Positions 8,507 to 16,523 of a DNA stretch of 64,000 nt are shown one piece after another. Origin of the DNA: CADDZP01 sp035948135 (lineage in GTDB: Bacteria > Actinomycetota > Acidimicrobiia > Acidimicrobiales > AC-14); assembly GCA_035948135.1 (NCBI GenBank), contig DASZJL010000051.1:1-64000 (forward strand), read 5' to 3'. Each line of letters begins with the position of its first letter. Within the stretch, counting starts at the first letter, position 1. The translations under genes were made by a program, and so were the position numbers. The notes under the pieces were generated by a model that was not told the DNA's origin, ran no database searches, and was given only the letters and a program-made list of their open reading frames with translations.

Positions 8507-9325
8507 ATGGCAGATCTGCAGGCCCAAGTCGAAGAGCTGTGGGAACGGCGCAGCGAGCTGGCGGTCGCCGACGGCGACGCCCTCCCCGTTGTGCGGGAGG
8601 CGATCGACCTGCTCGACACCGGCAGGGCGCGCGTCGCCGAGATCGACGATGACGGAAACATCGTCGTCCACCAGTGGCTGAAGCAGGCGATCCTCATCTA
8701 CTTCAAGTGCTCAGCGATGCAGACCACCGAGCTCCAGCCTTTCGAGTACGCCGACAAGGTGCCCCTCAAGCACGGCTACGAAGAGGCGGGCGTGCGCGTG
8801 GTGCCCGGAGCGTCGGCCCGCTGGGGCTCGTTCCTCGACCGCGGCGTGGTGATGATGCCGAGCTACGTCAACATCGGCGCCCGGGTCGGCGCCAACACCA
8901 TGGTCGACACGTGGGCCACCGTCGGCTCGTGCGCCCAGATCGGCGCCAATGTGCATCTCTCCGGCGGGGTCGGCATCGGCGGCGTGCTCGAGCCGCCCCA
9001 GGCCGCGCCCGTGATCATCGAGGACGACTGCCTGATCGGCAGCCGCAGCATGGTCACTCAGGGGGCGCGCGTCGGACAGGGGAGCGTGCTGGGCGAGGCC
9101 AGTCTGCTGAACCCGGGCATCCCGGTGATCGACTCCAAGACCGGCAAAGAGCTCGGCCGTGGCGTCGTCCCACCTGGATGCCTGTGCGTCCAGGCCACCC
9201 GGCCCCGCAAGTTCAAGGGCGGCAAGTTCGGCCTGCCCTGCCTCCTCGTGCTGCGCCGGATCAAGCCGGGCGAGCGATCGCACCTGAACGAGATCCTGCG
9301 GGAGAGCGGCGTCACCGTCGGGTGA
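8507..9325 (+). CDS. dapD: 2,3,4,5-tetrahydropyridine-2,6-dicarboxylate N-succinyltransferase DapD (E. coli type)
   Basis: Transfers succinyl from succinyl-CoA to tetrahydrodipicolinate in the succinylase route to diaminopimelate. The 272 residues align well by eye with E. coli DapD: HQWLK near residue 50, MPSYVNIGA, the long block GTMVDTWATVGSCAQIG, then HLSGGVGIGGVLEP. The middle is a left-handed beta-helix of hexapeptide repeats. This differs from the longer DapD known in Mycobacterium. The ATG at 8507 follows the ATPase gene by 11 bp. The stop overlaps the dapE ATG by one base (TGATG). Confidence 0.95.
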   Translation: MADLQAQVEELWERRSELAVADGDALPVVREAIDLLDTGRARVAEIDDDGNIVVHQWLKQAILIYFKCSAMQTTELQPFEYADKVPLKHGYEEAGVRVVPGASARWGSFLDRGVVMMPSYVNIGARVGANTMVDTWATVGSCAQIGANVHLSGGVGIGGVLEPPQAAPVIIEDDCLIGSRSMVTQGARVGQGSVLGEASLLNPGIPVIDSKTGKELGRGVVPPGCLCVQATRPRKFKGGKFGLPCLLVLRRIKPGERSHLNEILRESGVTVG

Positions 9326-10383
9326 TGGACCTTCTGTCGTTCACGGCCGAGCTCGTCGACATCCCGTCGGTCAGCCACCACGAGCGGGCTATCACCGACC
9401 ATCTCGAAGGCCTGCTGCGCGCCGTGCCGTGGCTCGACGTCGATCGGGTGGGTGAGAACCTGGTGGCCCGCACCGGCGGGACGGGGCCCCGGCTCCTTCT
9501 CGCCGGCCACACCGACACGGTGCCGGCCAACGGCAACGATCGGGCCCGCCTGGAGGGCGACGTGCTGTGGGGCCTGGGCGCGGCGGACATGAAGTCGGGC
9601 GTGGCCGTGCTGCTCGAGTTGGCGCGGACTGTCGAGCGCCCTGGCGTCCCGGTGACCTACGTCTTCTACGAGTGCGAGGAGGTGGCCGCCAAGTACAACG
9701 GCATCGAGCGCCTGTTCGGCGAGCGCCCCGATCTGCTCGAGGCCGACGCCGCCATCCTGGCGGAGCCAACGGGCGCCCTCGTCGAGGCCGGCTGTCAGGG
9801 CACGATGCGGCTGGTGGCGACGTTCACCGGCGAGCGCGCGCACACGGCCCGGGCGTGGTTGGGGCGCAACGCCATTCACCGTCTGGGTGACGTCCTCCAG
9901 CGGTTCTCGTCGTATATCCCTCGCGAGGTCGACATCGATGGCTGTCACTTCCGCGAGGGCGCGCAGGCCGTGCTCGTCGAAGGCGGTGTCGCCCACAACG
10001 TCGTCCCCGACAAGGTCGTGCTCACCGTCAACCACCGATTCGCGCCCGACCGCACTCCTGAGGAGGCCGAGGCGTTCGCCCGGGGCCTGCTGGCCGAGGC
10101 CGACGAGGTCGAGGTCACCGACATGGCACCACCGGCCCCGCCGTCGCTCCGTCATCCCCTGCTGGCCGGGCTCTTGGAGCGCGTCGGCGAGCCGCCGACG
10201 GGCAAGTTGGGCTGGACCGACGTGGGGCGATTCGCGGCCCGGGGGGTGCCCGCGGCCAATTTCGGCCCCGGAGACCCCAAACTGGCACATCACAAAGATG
10301 AGCGAGTGGAGCGCTTTGAGCTCGACCGGGCCTACGGCGTGCTGCGTTCGCTGATCACCGACGGGGTACAGGAGCAACCGTGA
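9325..10383 (+). CDS. dapE: Succinyl-diaminopimelate desuccinylase DapE
   Basis: M20-family di-zinc amidase releasing succinate from N-succinyl-LL-diaminopimelate; 352 residues. Visible metal and catalytic sites are His62 in GHTDTVPANG, Asp88 in GAADMKSG and the Glu pair near residue 118 in YECEEVA. A dimerisation domain sits in the middle. The ATG at 9325 overlaps the dapD stop by one base. The stop overlaps the GTG of the downstream protease gene. A longer open frame from 8674 is shadow of dapD. Confidence 0.95.
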   Translation: MDLLSFTAELVDIPSVSHHERAITDHLEGLLRAVPWLDVDRVGENLVARTGGTGPRLLLAGHTDTVPANGNDRARLEGDVLWGLGAADMKSGVAVLLELARTVERPGVPVTYVFYECEEVAAKYNGIERLFGERPDLLEADAAILAEPTGALVEAGCQGTMRLVATFTGERAHTARAWLGRNAIHRLGDVLQRFSSYIPREVDIDGCHFREGAQAVLVEGGVAHNVVPDKVVLTVNHRFAPDRTPEEAEAFARGLLAEADEVEVTDMAPPAPPSLRHPLLAGLLERVGEPPTGKLGWTDVGRFAARGVPAANFGPGDPKLAHHKDERVERFELDRAYGVLRSLITDGVQEQP

Positions 10384-11726
10384 GGAACGGCGAACTCAAC
10401 AGGGTGCGTCTACGCACGGTGCTCGTCGCACTCCTCGCTGCAGCCGCCGTCACCGTCGGCGTCGTCGGACCCGCGGCCGCGGCCGGCGACCTGACCGCGG
10501 CCCAATGGGACATGCGCCAGATCGGGGCTCCGGCCGCGTGGGCCCGGACAATGGGGGCCGGCGTGCGCATCGGCATCGTCGACACCGGGGCGGATCCCAA
10601 CCACGAGGACCTGGCCGGCAAAGTCGTCGCCTTCGCCAACTGCGTCGGGGGCTGCAAGGACTCGGCGCCGCTCGACGACAACGGTCACGGCACCCACGTG
10701 AGCGGCATCGCCAGCGCCGCCAACAACGGGATCGGGATCACGGGCGTTGCGCCCGCTGCGCAACTGGTGGTGGCCAAGGCCCTGGACAACCAGGGCGGCG
10801 GATCGGTCGACGACGTCAACGCCGGCATCCACTGGGTCGTCGACCACGGCGCCCAAGTCGTCAACCTGAGCCTCGGCAGCGAGACGTCGTTGCTGTCGCT
10901 GTTCGGTGACTCGTCGCTGTCCGACGGCGTTGAGTACGCGTGGTCACACGGATCCGTCGCCGTGCTCGCGGCGGGCAACACCAACTTCTTCGGCCTCGGA
11001 TCGTCGAACTACGGCAGCGCGCACGCACTGGTAGTCGGCGCGACCGGGCCCGAGGGCGAGGTGGCCGGGTACTCAAGTTCGCTCGGGAACGCGCAGTGGG
11101 GCTTGGTGGCGCCGGGCGGCGATAGTTCCGACTGCAGCGACAAGACCCAACAGGGCCGGTGTGTGTTGTCGACGTGGCCGCAGAACCAATACGCATGGGA
11201 GCAGGGGACATCGATGGCGACCCCGCATGTGACCGGCACCGTCGCTCTGCTCCGCGCCGAGGGCCTAAGCGCCGCCCAGGCGGTGCAGCGCATCCTGGAC
11301 ACCGCCGCCAAGGTGCCGTGCGGGCAGAACTGTCACGGCCGCCTCGACACCGCGGCCGCCGTCGGCTTGGCCTCGACGCCGGCGCCCACCGGCGCCAAGG
11401 GAAGTGGGGCGTCGCCCGTGCCTCCGGGGAGCACCGTCTCGGTGAGCCACGGGACGCCGACCACGAAGCGTGCCTCGTCGCCCGCGACCACCGCGGCGCC
11501 GGGGACGACCACGACCGGAGCGACGACGACCACCCCCGCGCCCGCCGTAGAGGCGCCCGCGGGGGACAACCCGGTCGTGGCAGCCGGTGCCCTGCACGGA
11601 AGTACCGGCGGCAAGAGCTCGTCGAGCCGCGCCGCTCAGACGGCGCTGGCCATCGGCCTGTTGGGGTTGAGCGGCTTGGGTGTGAGCCTCGGGATCCTGC
11701 GCCTCAGAGGCGGCGCAGCACCGTGA
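10380..11726 (+). CDS. Secreted, membrane-anchored S8 (subtilisin-like) serine protease
   Basis: Predicted extracytoplasmic subtilase of 448 residues. An N-terminal signal peptide (about 1-35) precedes the catalytic domain: Asp68 in IGIVDTGAD, His103 in DNGHGTHVSG and Ser278 in GTSMATPHVTG. A Thr/Pro/Ala-rich linker (about 330-400) and one C-terminal membrane span (about 415-440) follow, a layout like the mycosins of type VII secretion, although no ESX gene is present. The GTG start overlaps the dapE stop (GTGA), so it is coupled to a biosynthetic operon with no obvious link to proteolysis. The last 23 bp overlap the 3' end of lexA on the other strand. Confidence 0.9.
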   Translation: MRNGELNRVRLRTVLVALLAAAAVTVGVVGPAAAAGDLTAAQWDMRQIGAPAAWARTMGAGVRIGIVDTGADPNHEDLAGKVVAFANCVGGCKDSAPLDDNGHGTHVSGIASAANNGIGITGVAPAAQLVVAKALDNQGGGSVDDVNAGIHWVVDHGAQVVNLSLGSETSLLSLFGDSSLSDGVEYAWSHGSVAVLAAGNTNFFGLGSSNYGSAHALVVGATGPEGEVAGYSSSLGNAQWGLVAPGGDSSDCSDKTQQGRCVLSTWPQNQYAWEQGTSMATPHVTGTVALLRAEGLSAAQAVQRILDTAAKVPCGQNCHGRLDTAAAVGLASTPAPTGAKGSGASPVPPGSTVSVSHGTPTTKRASSPATTAAPGTTTTGATTTTPAPAVEAPAGDNPVVAAGALHGSTGGKSSSSRAAQTALAIGLLGLSGLGVSLGILRLRGGAAP

Positions 11727-12339
11727 CGACCTTGCCGTAGATCGTCACGTCACCGGCGTCGAGCTCCATCGGCTTGAGCCGAGGGTTCGAAGGCAACAGG
11801 GTGATCTTGCTGCCCTTGCGGCCGTTGTACGTCTTCACCGTGGCCTCGTCGCCGGGGATGCCGGCCACGACGACGTCGCCCTTGCGCGCTTCGGACTGCT
11901 GGCGGGCGACGACGTAGTCGCCGTCGAAGATGCCGGCGTCGATCATCGAGTCGCCCCGGACCCGCAGCATGAACAGCTGCCCGTCGCCGGTGAGGTCGGA
12001 CGGCAGCGGCCAGAGCTCGTCGACGTTTTCCTGCGCGAGCACGTCGGTGCCGGCGGCGACGTCGCCAACGAGGGGGACGTGGCGGGTGGGACGCCGCTCG
12101 GCCGTCGAACCCGACTCGACGTCGTAGTGGACCTCGATGGCGCGCGGCTTGGTGGGGTCGCGCCGGAGGTAGCCGAGGCGCTGCAGCGTGCCGAGGTGGG
12201 CGTGGACAGTGGAGGTGGACGTGAGCCCAACCGCTGCCCCGATCTCGCGCACCGACGGCGGGTAGCCGCGCTCGCGCATGTGCTCCTCGATCACCTTCAG
12301 GATCGCCAGCTGGCGGTCGGTGAGGTTGTTGTCGGCCAC
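11704..12339 (-). CDS. lexA: LexA repressor
   Basis: SOS repressor with self-cleavage activity, 211 residues. The N-terminal winged helix (about 1-70, with PPSVREIGAAVGLTSTSTVHAHL) binds operators. The C-terminal S24 domain has the Ala96-Gly97 cleavage site and the Ser131/Lys169 dyad (RGDSM and ATVK). It is divergent from the LysM gene across an intergenic region holding four LexA-type boxes, so it should repress itself and that gene. Its 3' end overlaps the convergent protease gene by 23 bp. Confidence 0.97.
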   Translation of the reverse strand: MADNNLTDRQLAILKVIEEHMRERGYPPSVREIGAAVGLTSTSTVHAHLGTLQRLGYLRRDPTKPRAIEVHYDVESGSTAERRPTRHVPLVGDVAAGTDVLAQENVDELWPLPSDLTGDGQLFMLRVRGDSMIDAGIFDGDYVVARQQSEARKGDVVVAGIPGDEATVKTYNGRKGSKITLLPSNPRLKPMELDAGDVTIYGKVVTVLRRL

Positions 12340-12349
12340 GCTCCACCCC

Positions 12350-12363
12350 CGAACAGGTGTTTG
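12350..12363. promoter_or_regulatory. LexA (SOS) box 1
   Basis: CGAAC-AGGT-GTTTG fits the Gram-positive SOS consensus CGAACRNRYGTTYG. It is the box nearest lexA, 10 bp upstream of its start, where it would block autotranscription. Confidence 0.8.
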
Positions 12364-12398
12364 GATGCGGCGACGGTATCACGGCGGCTCGACCGAGG

Positions 12399-12412
12399 CA
12401 AACATCTGTTCG
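12399..12412. promoter_or_regulatory. LexA (SOS) box 2
   Basis: CAAAC-ATCT-GTTCG, a slightly degenerate copy with one change in the left arm. It lies 49 bp from box 1 between the two divergent genes. Confidence 0.65.
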
Positions 12413-12428
12413 TTTTGGGTCTTGACGA

Positions 12429-12442
12429 CGAACAAGCGTTCG
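12429..12442. promoter_or_regulatory. LexA (SOS) box 3
   Basis: CGAAC-AAGC-GTTCG, both arms perfect. It directly follows a TTGACG hexamer (12422-12427) that could be the -35 element for the LysM gene, so LexA bound here would occlude that promoter. Confidence 0.85.
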
Positions 12443-12452
12443 TGGTTTCCTA

Positions 12453-12466
12453 CGAACAGAGGTTCG
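12453..12466. promoter_or_regulatory. LexA (SOS) box 4
   Basis: CGAAC-AGAG-GTTCG, both arms perfect, 24 bp from box 3 and 48 bp upstream of the LysM gene start. It is the fourth box in one intergenic region. Confidence 0.8.
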
Positions 12467-12513
12467 ATCGCAGTGGATTTTGGGCAGAAGAGCGGAGAGG
12501 AGAAGTAGTTCCC

Positions 12514-12900
12514 ATGGCAGCAATCGCCTATCCCGGTGCCGGTGGACAGCCACAGCCCCAGGTCCCGGCTCGCCGCCACCTCACCCTGGTGCCGCCGCCC
12601 GTCCGCTCGCGGCGGCGCATGTACTGGCGCCGGCGCCTCCTCGTTCTCGTCGCCCTGCTGTTCGTCGTGGTCGCCGCCCGTGCCGCGCTGGGTGCTCTCG
12701 GAGGCGGACCCCTCGCCGCCCCCGAGAGGCCCGCGGCCCGGGGCGGGGCCGCCGTCTACGTCGTGCAGCCCGGCGACACCTACTGGAGCATCGCCCGCCA
12801 CGTGCAGCCGAGCGGCGACGTACGCGCCCTGGTGGACCAGCTCTCGTCCGAGCACGGCGGCGCCCCGCTGCAGCCCGGCGAACAGCTGGCGCTGCGATAA
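12514..12900 (+). CDS. LysM-domain membrane protein, probable SOS-induced cell-division inhibitor (YneA/ChiZ-like)
   Basis: A 128-residue protein with a basic cytoplasmic N-terminus, one membrane span (about 41-60), a short linker and a C-terminal LysM domain (about 80-128, VVQPGDTYWSIARHV...) facing the wall. It is divergent from lexA and followed by nrdR, the position held by yneA in Bacillus and chiZ (Rv2719c) in Mycobacterium; those proteins delay division during the SOS response. Start ATG 12514 is preceded by a purine-rich SD (GGAGAGGAGAAG). The LexA boxes upstream predict damage induction. The role is inferred from layout and context; sequence outside LysM is not conserved enough to prove it. 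Confidence 0.8.
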   Translation: MAAIAYPGAGGQPQPQVPARRHLTLVPPPVRSRRRMYWRRRLLVLVALLFVVVAARAALGALGGGPLAAPERPAARGGAAVYVVQPGDTYWSIARHVQPSGDVRALVDQLSSEHGGAPLQPGEQLALR

Positions 12901-12907
12901 CTGCTGC

Positions 12908-12956
12908 GTTCTTTGCGGGTTTCTGACGGCATAGGCGTCGAAAACCCGCAAAGAAC
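12908..12956. repeat. Long perfect inverted repeat, possible mRNA hairpin
   Basis: Arms gttctttgcgggttt and aaacccgcaaagaac (15 bp, perfect) enclose 19 bases, in which gacg/cgtc can extend the stem. It starts 8 bp after the LysM gene stop and ends 31 bp before nrdR. The T-rich side is on the left arm and no T run follows the stem, so it does not look like an ordinary intrinsic terminator. Confidence 0.75.
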
Positions 12957-12987
12957 AGTGGTCGAGCCGGCAGTAGCGTCGCGAGGC

Positions 12988-13482
12988 GTGCGGTGCCCGG
13001 CGTGTTCGAATGTCGACGACAAGGTCATCGACTCGCGGACGGCCGACGACGGCGCTGCGATTCGGCGCCGGCGTGAGTGTCTGGCATGCGGCAGACGCTT
13101 CACCACCTTCGAGCGCATGGAAGAGGCGCCGTTGGTGGTGGTGAAGCGGTCCGGCGACCGGGAGCCGTTCGTGCGGGAGAAGATCGTCGCCGGCATGCGA
13201 TCGGCGGCCAAGAACCGGCCCGTCACCGCCGAGCAGTTGGACGAGCTCGCGGTCGAGCTCGAGGAGGCCGTGCGGGCGCGGGGCGGAGAGGCGACGAGCG
13301 AGGAGATCGGCATCGCCGTCCTCGAGCGCCTGCGCGAGCTCGACGAGGTCGCCTACCTGCGCTTCGCCAGCGTCTACAAGGGGTTCAGCGACGTCGGCGA
13401 CTTCGAGCGGGAGGCAGGGCTCCTCTCGGACGCCGGCCAGGCCGAGCGGGCTGGGGACAAGGCCCGCAATCCACAGGGTTAG
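12988..13482 (+). CDS. nrdR: Transcriptional repressor NrdR
   Basis: Zinc-ribbon and ATP-cone repressor of ribonucleotide reductase genes, 164 residues. Zinc ligands are Cys3, Cys6, Cys31 and Cys34 (CPAC and CLAC). The ATP-cone (about 48-138) senses ATP/dATP. The start is GTG 12988; an open frame before it lacks family similarity. A palindromic NrdR-type box lies upstream of nrdJ, about 150 bp downstream of this gene, so the target is next door. It is likely co-transcribed with the SOS-controlled LysM gene. Confidence 0.95.
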   Translation: MRCPACSNVDDKVIDSRTADDGAAIRRRRECLACGRRFTTFERMEEAPLVVVKRSGDREPFVREKIVAGMRSAAKNRPVTAEQLDELAVELEEAVRARGGEATSEEIGIAVLERLRELDEVAYLRFASVYKGFSDVGDFEREAGLLSDAGQAERAGDKARNPQG

Positions 13483-13571
13483 GGGTCTATCGCTCCACAG
13501 CGGGCCTGCCGTACCGTCCGCGCAAACCTTTGCAAACGCCCCGTGACCAGCACATTCACCGGGGCCAGCGC

Positions 13572-13601
13572 TTGACACCGGTGTAATTACGGTGATGGAA
13601 T
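13572..13601 (+). promoter_or_regulatory. Putative nrdJ promoter
   Basis: TTGACA (13572-13577) matches the -35 consensus exactly. TGGAAT (13596-13601) after 18 bp is an acceptable -10. The palindrome ACACCGGTGT (13575-13584) overlaps the -35. The region 13483-13688 has no gene and no cobalamin-riboswitch signature that I could see. Confidence 0.5.
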
Positions 13602-13633
13602 GTACCCCGCATCTCGGGGCTCCAAATAGCGGG

Positions 13634-13653
13634 AACCACAACATATTGTGGTT
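13634..13653. promoter_or_regulatory. Putative NrdR box
   Basis: Near-perfect dyad aaccacaacatattgtggtt; its core CCACAACATATTGTGG resembles the NrdR consensus acaCWATATWGtgt. It lies 36 bp upstream of nrdJ and downstream of the proposed -10, within the transcribed leader. NrdR usually uses two boxes; a clear second one was not found. Confidence 0.65.
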
Positions 13654-13688
13654 GGAGCTCCGAAAGACCGAGGAAGGAGCTTCCGCCC

Positions 13689-16499
13689 ATGGCCATGGCC
13701 CCGGAGCAGACGGGCATCGGCATTCGCCGTCACTTCACCACTCCCGACACCGACCCCTACGACGAGGTCCTGTGGGAGCGGCGCGACGCCCGCATCACCA
13801 ACTTCCGGGACGGCACCGTGGCCTTCGAGCAGACCGGGGTCGAGTTCCCCGTCAGCTGGTCGCAGAACGCCACCAACATCGTGGCCCAGAAGTACTTCCG
13901 TGGGCAGCTGGGTTCCATCGAGCGTGAGAGCTCGCTGCGTCAGGTCGCCGACCGGGTCGTCGACTCGATCACGGCGTGGGGGCGCAAGGACGGCTACTTC
14001 GTCGACCAGGCCGAGGCCGAGGCGTTCAACGCCGAGCTGAAGCACCTGATCGTCCACCAGAAGGCGGCCTTCAACTCGCCGGTCTGGTTCAACATCGGCG
14101 TCAGGGGCGAGCCGCAGCAGGCGTCAGCGTGCTTCATCCTCCACGTCGACGACACCATGAAGTCGATCCTCAACTGGTACGTCGAGGAAGGCACGATCTT
14201 CAAGGGCGGATCCGGCTCGGGGATCAACCTCTCCAACATCCGGTCGTCCAAGGAGCACCTGAAGGGCGGCGGTACGGCGTCGGGTCCGGTCAGCTTCATG
14301 CGCGGCGCCGACGCGTCGGCCGGCACCATCAAGAGCGGAGGCAAGACCCGCCGCGCTGCCAAGATGGTGATCCTCAACGCCGACCATCCCGACGTCGAGG
14401 ACTTCATCTGGTGCAAGGCCGTTGAGGAGCGCAAGGCCCGGGTGCTGCGCGACAACGGGTTCGACATGGACCTCGACGGCAAGGACAGCCACTCGACGCA
14501 GTACCAGAACGCCAACAACTCGGTGCGGGTCACCGACGAGTTCATGCAGGCCGTCATCGACGACGCCGACTGGGACCTGCGCGCGGTTACCAACGGCGAG
14601 GCCGTCGAGCGCATGAAGGCCCGCAAGCTGTTCCGTCAGATCGCCGAGGCGGCGTGGGAGTGCGCCGACCCGGGCATGCAGTTCGACAGCACGATCAACC
14701 GTTGGCACACGGCGTCGAACACCGGCCGGATCAACGCTTCCAACCCGTGCAGCGAGTACATGCACCTCGACAACTCGGCGTGCAACCTGGCCAGCCTCAA
14801 CCTCATGAAGTTCATCGACGACGACGGTGTCTTCGACGTCGAGGGCCTCAAGGCGGCTGTGCAGGTGGTGTTCACGGCCCAGGAGATCCTGGTCGGCAAC
14901 GCCGACTATCCCACCGAGTCCATCGCCGAGACCTCTCGGCGCTTCCGCCAACTGGGTCTGGGCTACGCCAACCTGGGTGCCCTGCTGATGGCGCAGGGCC
15001 TGCCCTACGACTCCGACGAGGGCCGGGCGTGGGCGGCGGCCATCACGGCGTTGATGACCGGCCACGCTTACGAGACGTCGGCCCGCACGGCCGCGCGCAT
15101 GGGTCCGTTCGCGGGCTACAGCGACAACGAAGAGCCGATGAACAAGGTGCTGCGCATGCACCGCGACGAGGTCGCCAAGGTCGATGAAGAGCTGGTCCCG
15201 CCCGACCTTCTGAGCGCCGCCCAGGAGGCGTGGGACAACGCCGTGGCCTTGGGCCAGAAGTACGGCGTGCGCAACTCGCAGGCCACCGTGCTCGCGCCCA
15301 CCGGCACTATCGGCTTGATGATGGATTGCGACACCACTGGCATCGAGCCCGACCTCGGCTTGGCCAAGCTCAAGAAGCTGGTCGGCGGGGGCACGATGAC
15401 GATCGTCAACCAGACGGTGCCGCGCTCACTCGCTCGCCTCGGCTACAACCCCGACCAGATCAACGAGATCGTGGCGTACATAGACGAGCACAAGTCCATC
15501 GTGGGTGCGCCGCATCTGCAGGGCGAGCACCTGCCGGTGTTCGCCTGCTCGATGGGCGACAACACCATCCACTACCTCGGCCACGTGAAGATGATGGGCG
15601 CCGTCCAGCCGTTCATCAGCGGCGCCATCAGCAAGACGATCAACATGCCCGAGGAAGCGACGATCGACGACGTCGAGCAACTGCACATCGACGCGTGGAA
15701 GCTGGGCCTCAAGGCGGTCGCCATCTACCGCGACAACTGCAAGGTCGCCCAGCCCCTGTCGACGGCGAAGAAGGAGAAGGCGCCGGCTCCCACCGATGAC
15801 GCGACAGCCACGATCGATGCCGCGGCGGAGGAGCTCAAGGCCGAGGTCGCCCGCCTCGAGCAGATGATCCACCAGCCGATCCGCAGGAAGCTCGGGCGCA
15901 CGCGCAACTCCAAGACGCTGTCGTTCCGGGTCGCCGACTGCCACGGCTACGTCACCGTCGGCGAGTACGACGACGGACGCCCCGGTGAGATCTTCCTCAA
16001 GGTCGCCAAGCAGGGCTCGACGCTGGCCGGGATCATGGACGCCTTCGCCATCTCGGTGAGCCACGGCCTGCAGTACGGGGTTCCGCTGCGGGCCTTCGTC
16101 GAGATGTACACCAACATGCGGTTCGAGCCGGCGGGCATGACTGACGACCCCGACATCCGCTTCGCCAGCTCGCTGGTCGACTACATCTTCCGACGCCTGG
16201 CCGTCGAGTACCTGCACTACGACGAGCGGGCCGAGCTCGGCATCCTCACCATCGAGGAGCGCAAGCAGCCGACGCTGCCGGGTGTCGAGGAGGCCACGAC
16301 GCCGACGTCGAGCGGCAGCGAGATCGTCCCCGACCCGGCGCCCGCGCCGACAGCCGCGGCGCCGGCGATCGAGCCGGCACCGGCGGTCGAAGCCACGGCC
16401 AAGGACGCGCCGTACTGCTACGCCTGCGGCAACGTCATGCAGCGGGCCGGCAGCTGCTACGTCTGCAGCAGCTGCGGCACCACCAGCGGCTGCTCATAG
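13689..16499 (+). CDS. nrdJ: Adenosylcobalamin-dependent (class II) ribonucleoside-diphosphate reductase NrdJ
   Basis: Makes deoxyribonucleotides from ribonucleotides using adenosylcobalamin, so it works with or without oxygen. 936 residues. Visible are FNSPVWFNIG, KGGSGSGINLSNIRSS, the NPCSEYMHLDNSACNLASL active-site block near residue 352, LAPTGTIGLMMDCDTTGIEP, and a C-terminal zinc-ribbon/redox tail with CYACG and CSSCG (last 25 residues). A Pro/Ala linker precedes the tail. The SD AGGAAGGAGC sits 8 bp before ATG 13689. Likely repressed by the adjacent NrdR. Confidence 0.97.
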   Translation: MAMAPEQTGIGIRRHFTTPDTDPYDEVLWERRDARITNFRDGTVAFEQTGVEFPVSWSQNATNIVAQKYFRGQLGSIERESSLRQVADRVVDSITAWGRKDGYFVDQAEAEAFNAELKHLIVHQKAAFNSPVWFNIGVRGEPQQASACFILHVDDTMKSILNWYVEEGTIFKGGSGSGINLSNIRSSKEHLKGGGTASGPVSFMRGADASAGTIKSGGKTRRAAKMVILNADHPDVEDFIWCKAVEERKARVLRDNGFDMDLDGKDSHSTQYQNANNSVRVTDEFMQAVIDDADWDLRAVTNGEAVERMKARKLFRQIAEAAWECADPGMQFDSTINRWHTASNTGRINASNPCSEYMHLDNSACNLASLNLMKFIDDDGVFDVEGLKAAVQVVFTAQEILVGNADYPTESIAETSRRFRQLGLGYANLGALLMAQGLPYDSDEGRAWAAAITALMTGHAYETSARTAARMGPFAGYSDNEEPMNKVLRMHRDEVAKVDEELVPPDLLSAAQEAWDNAVALGQKYGVRNSQATVLAPTGTIGLMMDCDTTGIEPDLGLAKLKKLVGGGTMTIVNQTVPRSLARLGYNPDQINEIVAYIDEHKSIVGAPHLQGEHLPVFACSMGDNTIHYLGHVKMMGAVQPFISGAISKTINMPEEATIDDVEQLHIDAWKLGLKAVAIYRDNCKVAQPLSTAKKEKAPAPTDDATATIDAAAEELKAEVARLEQMIHQPIRRKLGRTRNSKTLSFRVADCHGYVTVGEYDDGRPGEIFLKVAKQGSTLAGIMDAFAISVSHGLQYGVPLRAFVEMYTNMRFEPAGMTDDPDIRFASSLVDYIFRRLAVEYLHYDERAELGILTIEERKQPTLPGVEEATTPTSSGSEIVPDPAPAPTAAAPAIEPAPAVEATAKDAPYCYACGNVMQRAGSCYVCSSCGTTSGCS

Positions 16500-16523
16500 G
16501 CAGCAGGCTCGAAGCCCGGACGT

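Noticed and set aside
10380..11726. Mycosin of a type VII secretion locus
   Set aside because: The layout is similar, but no EccB-E, ESAT-6-like or PE/PPE gene is in the window.
13483..13688. Possible cobalamin riboswitch before B12-dependent nrdJ
   Set aside because: No B12-box-like sequence or long conserved leader; NrdR control explains the region better.
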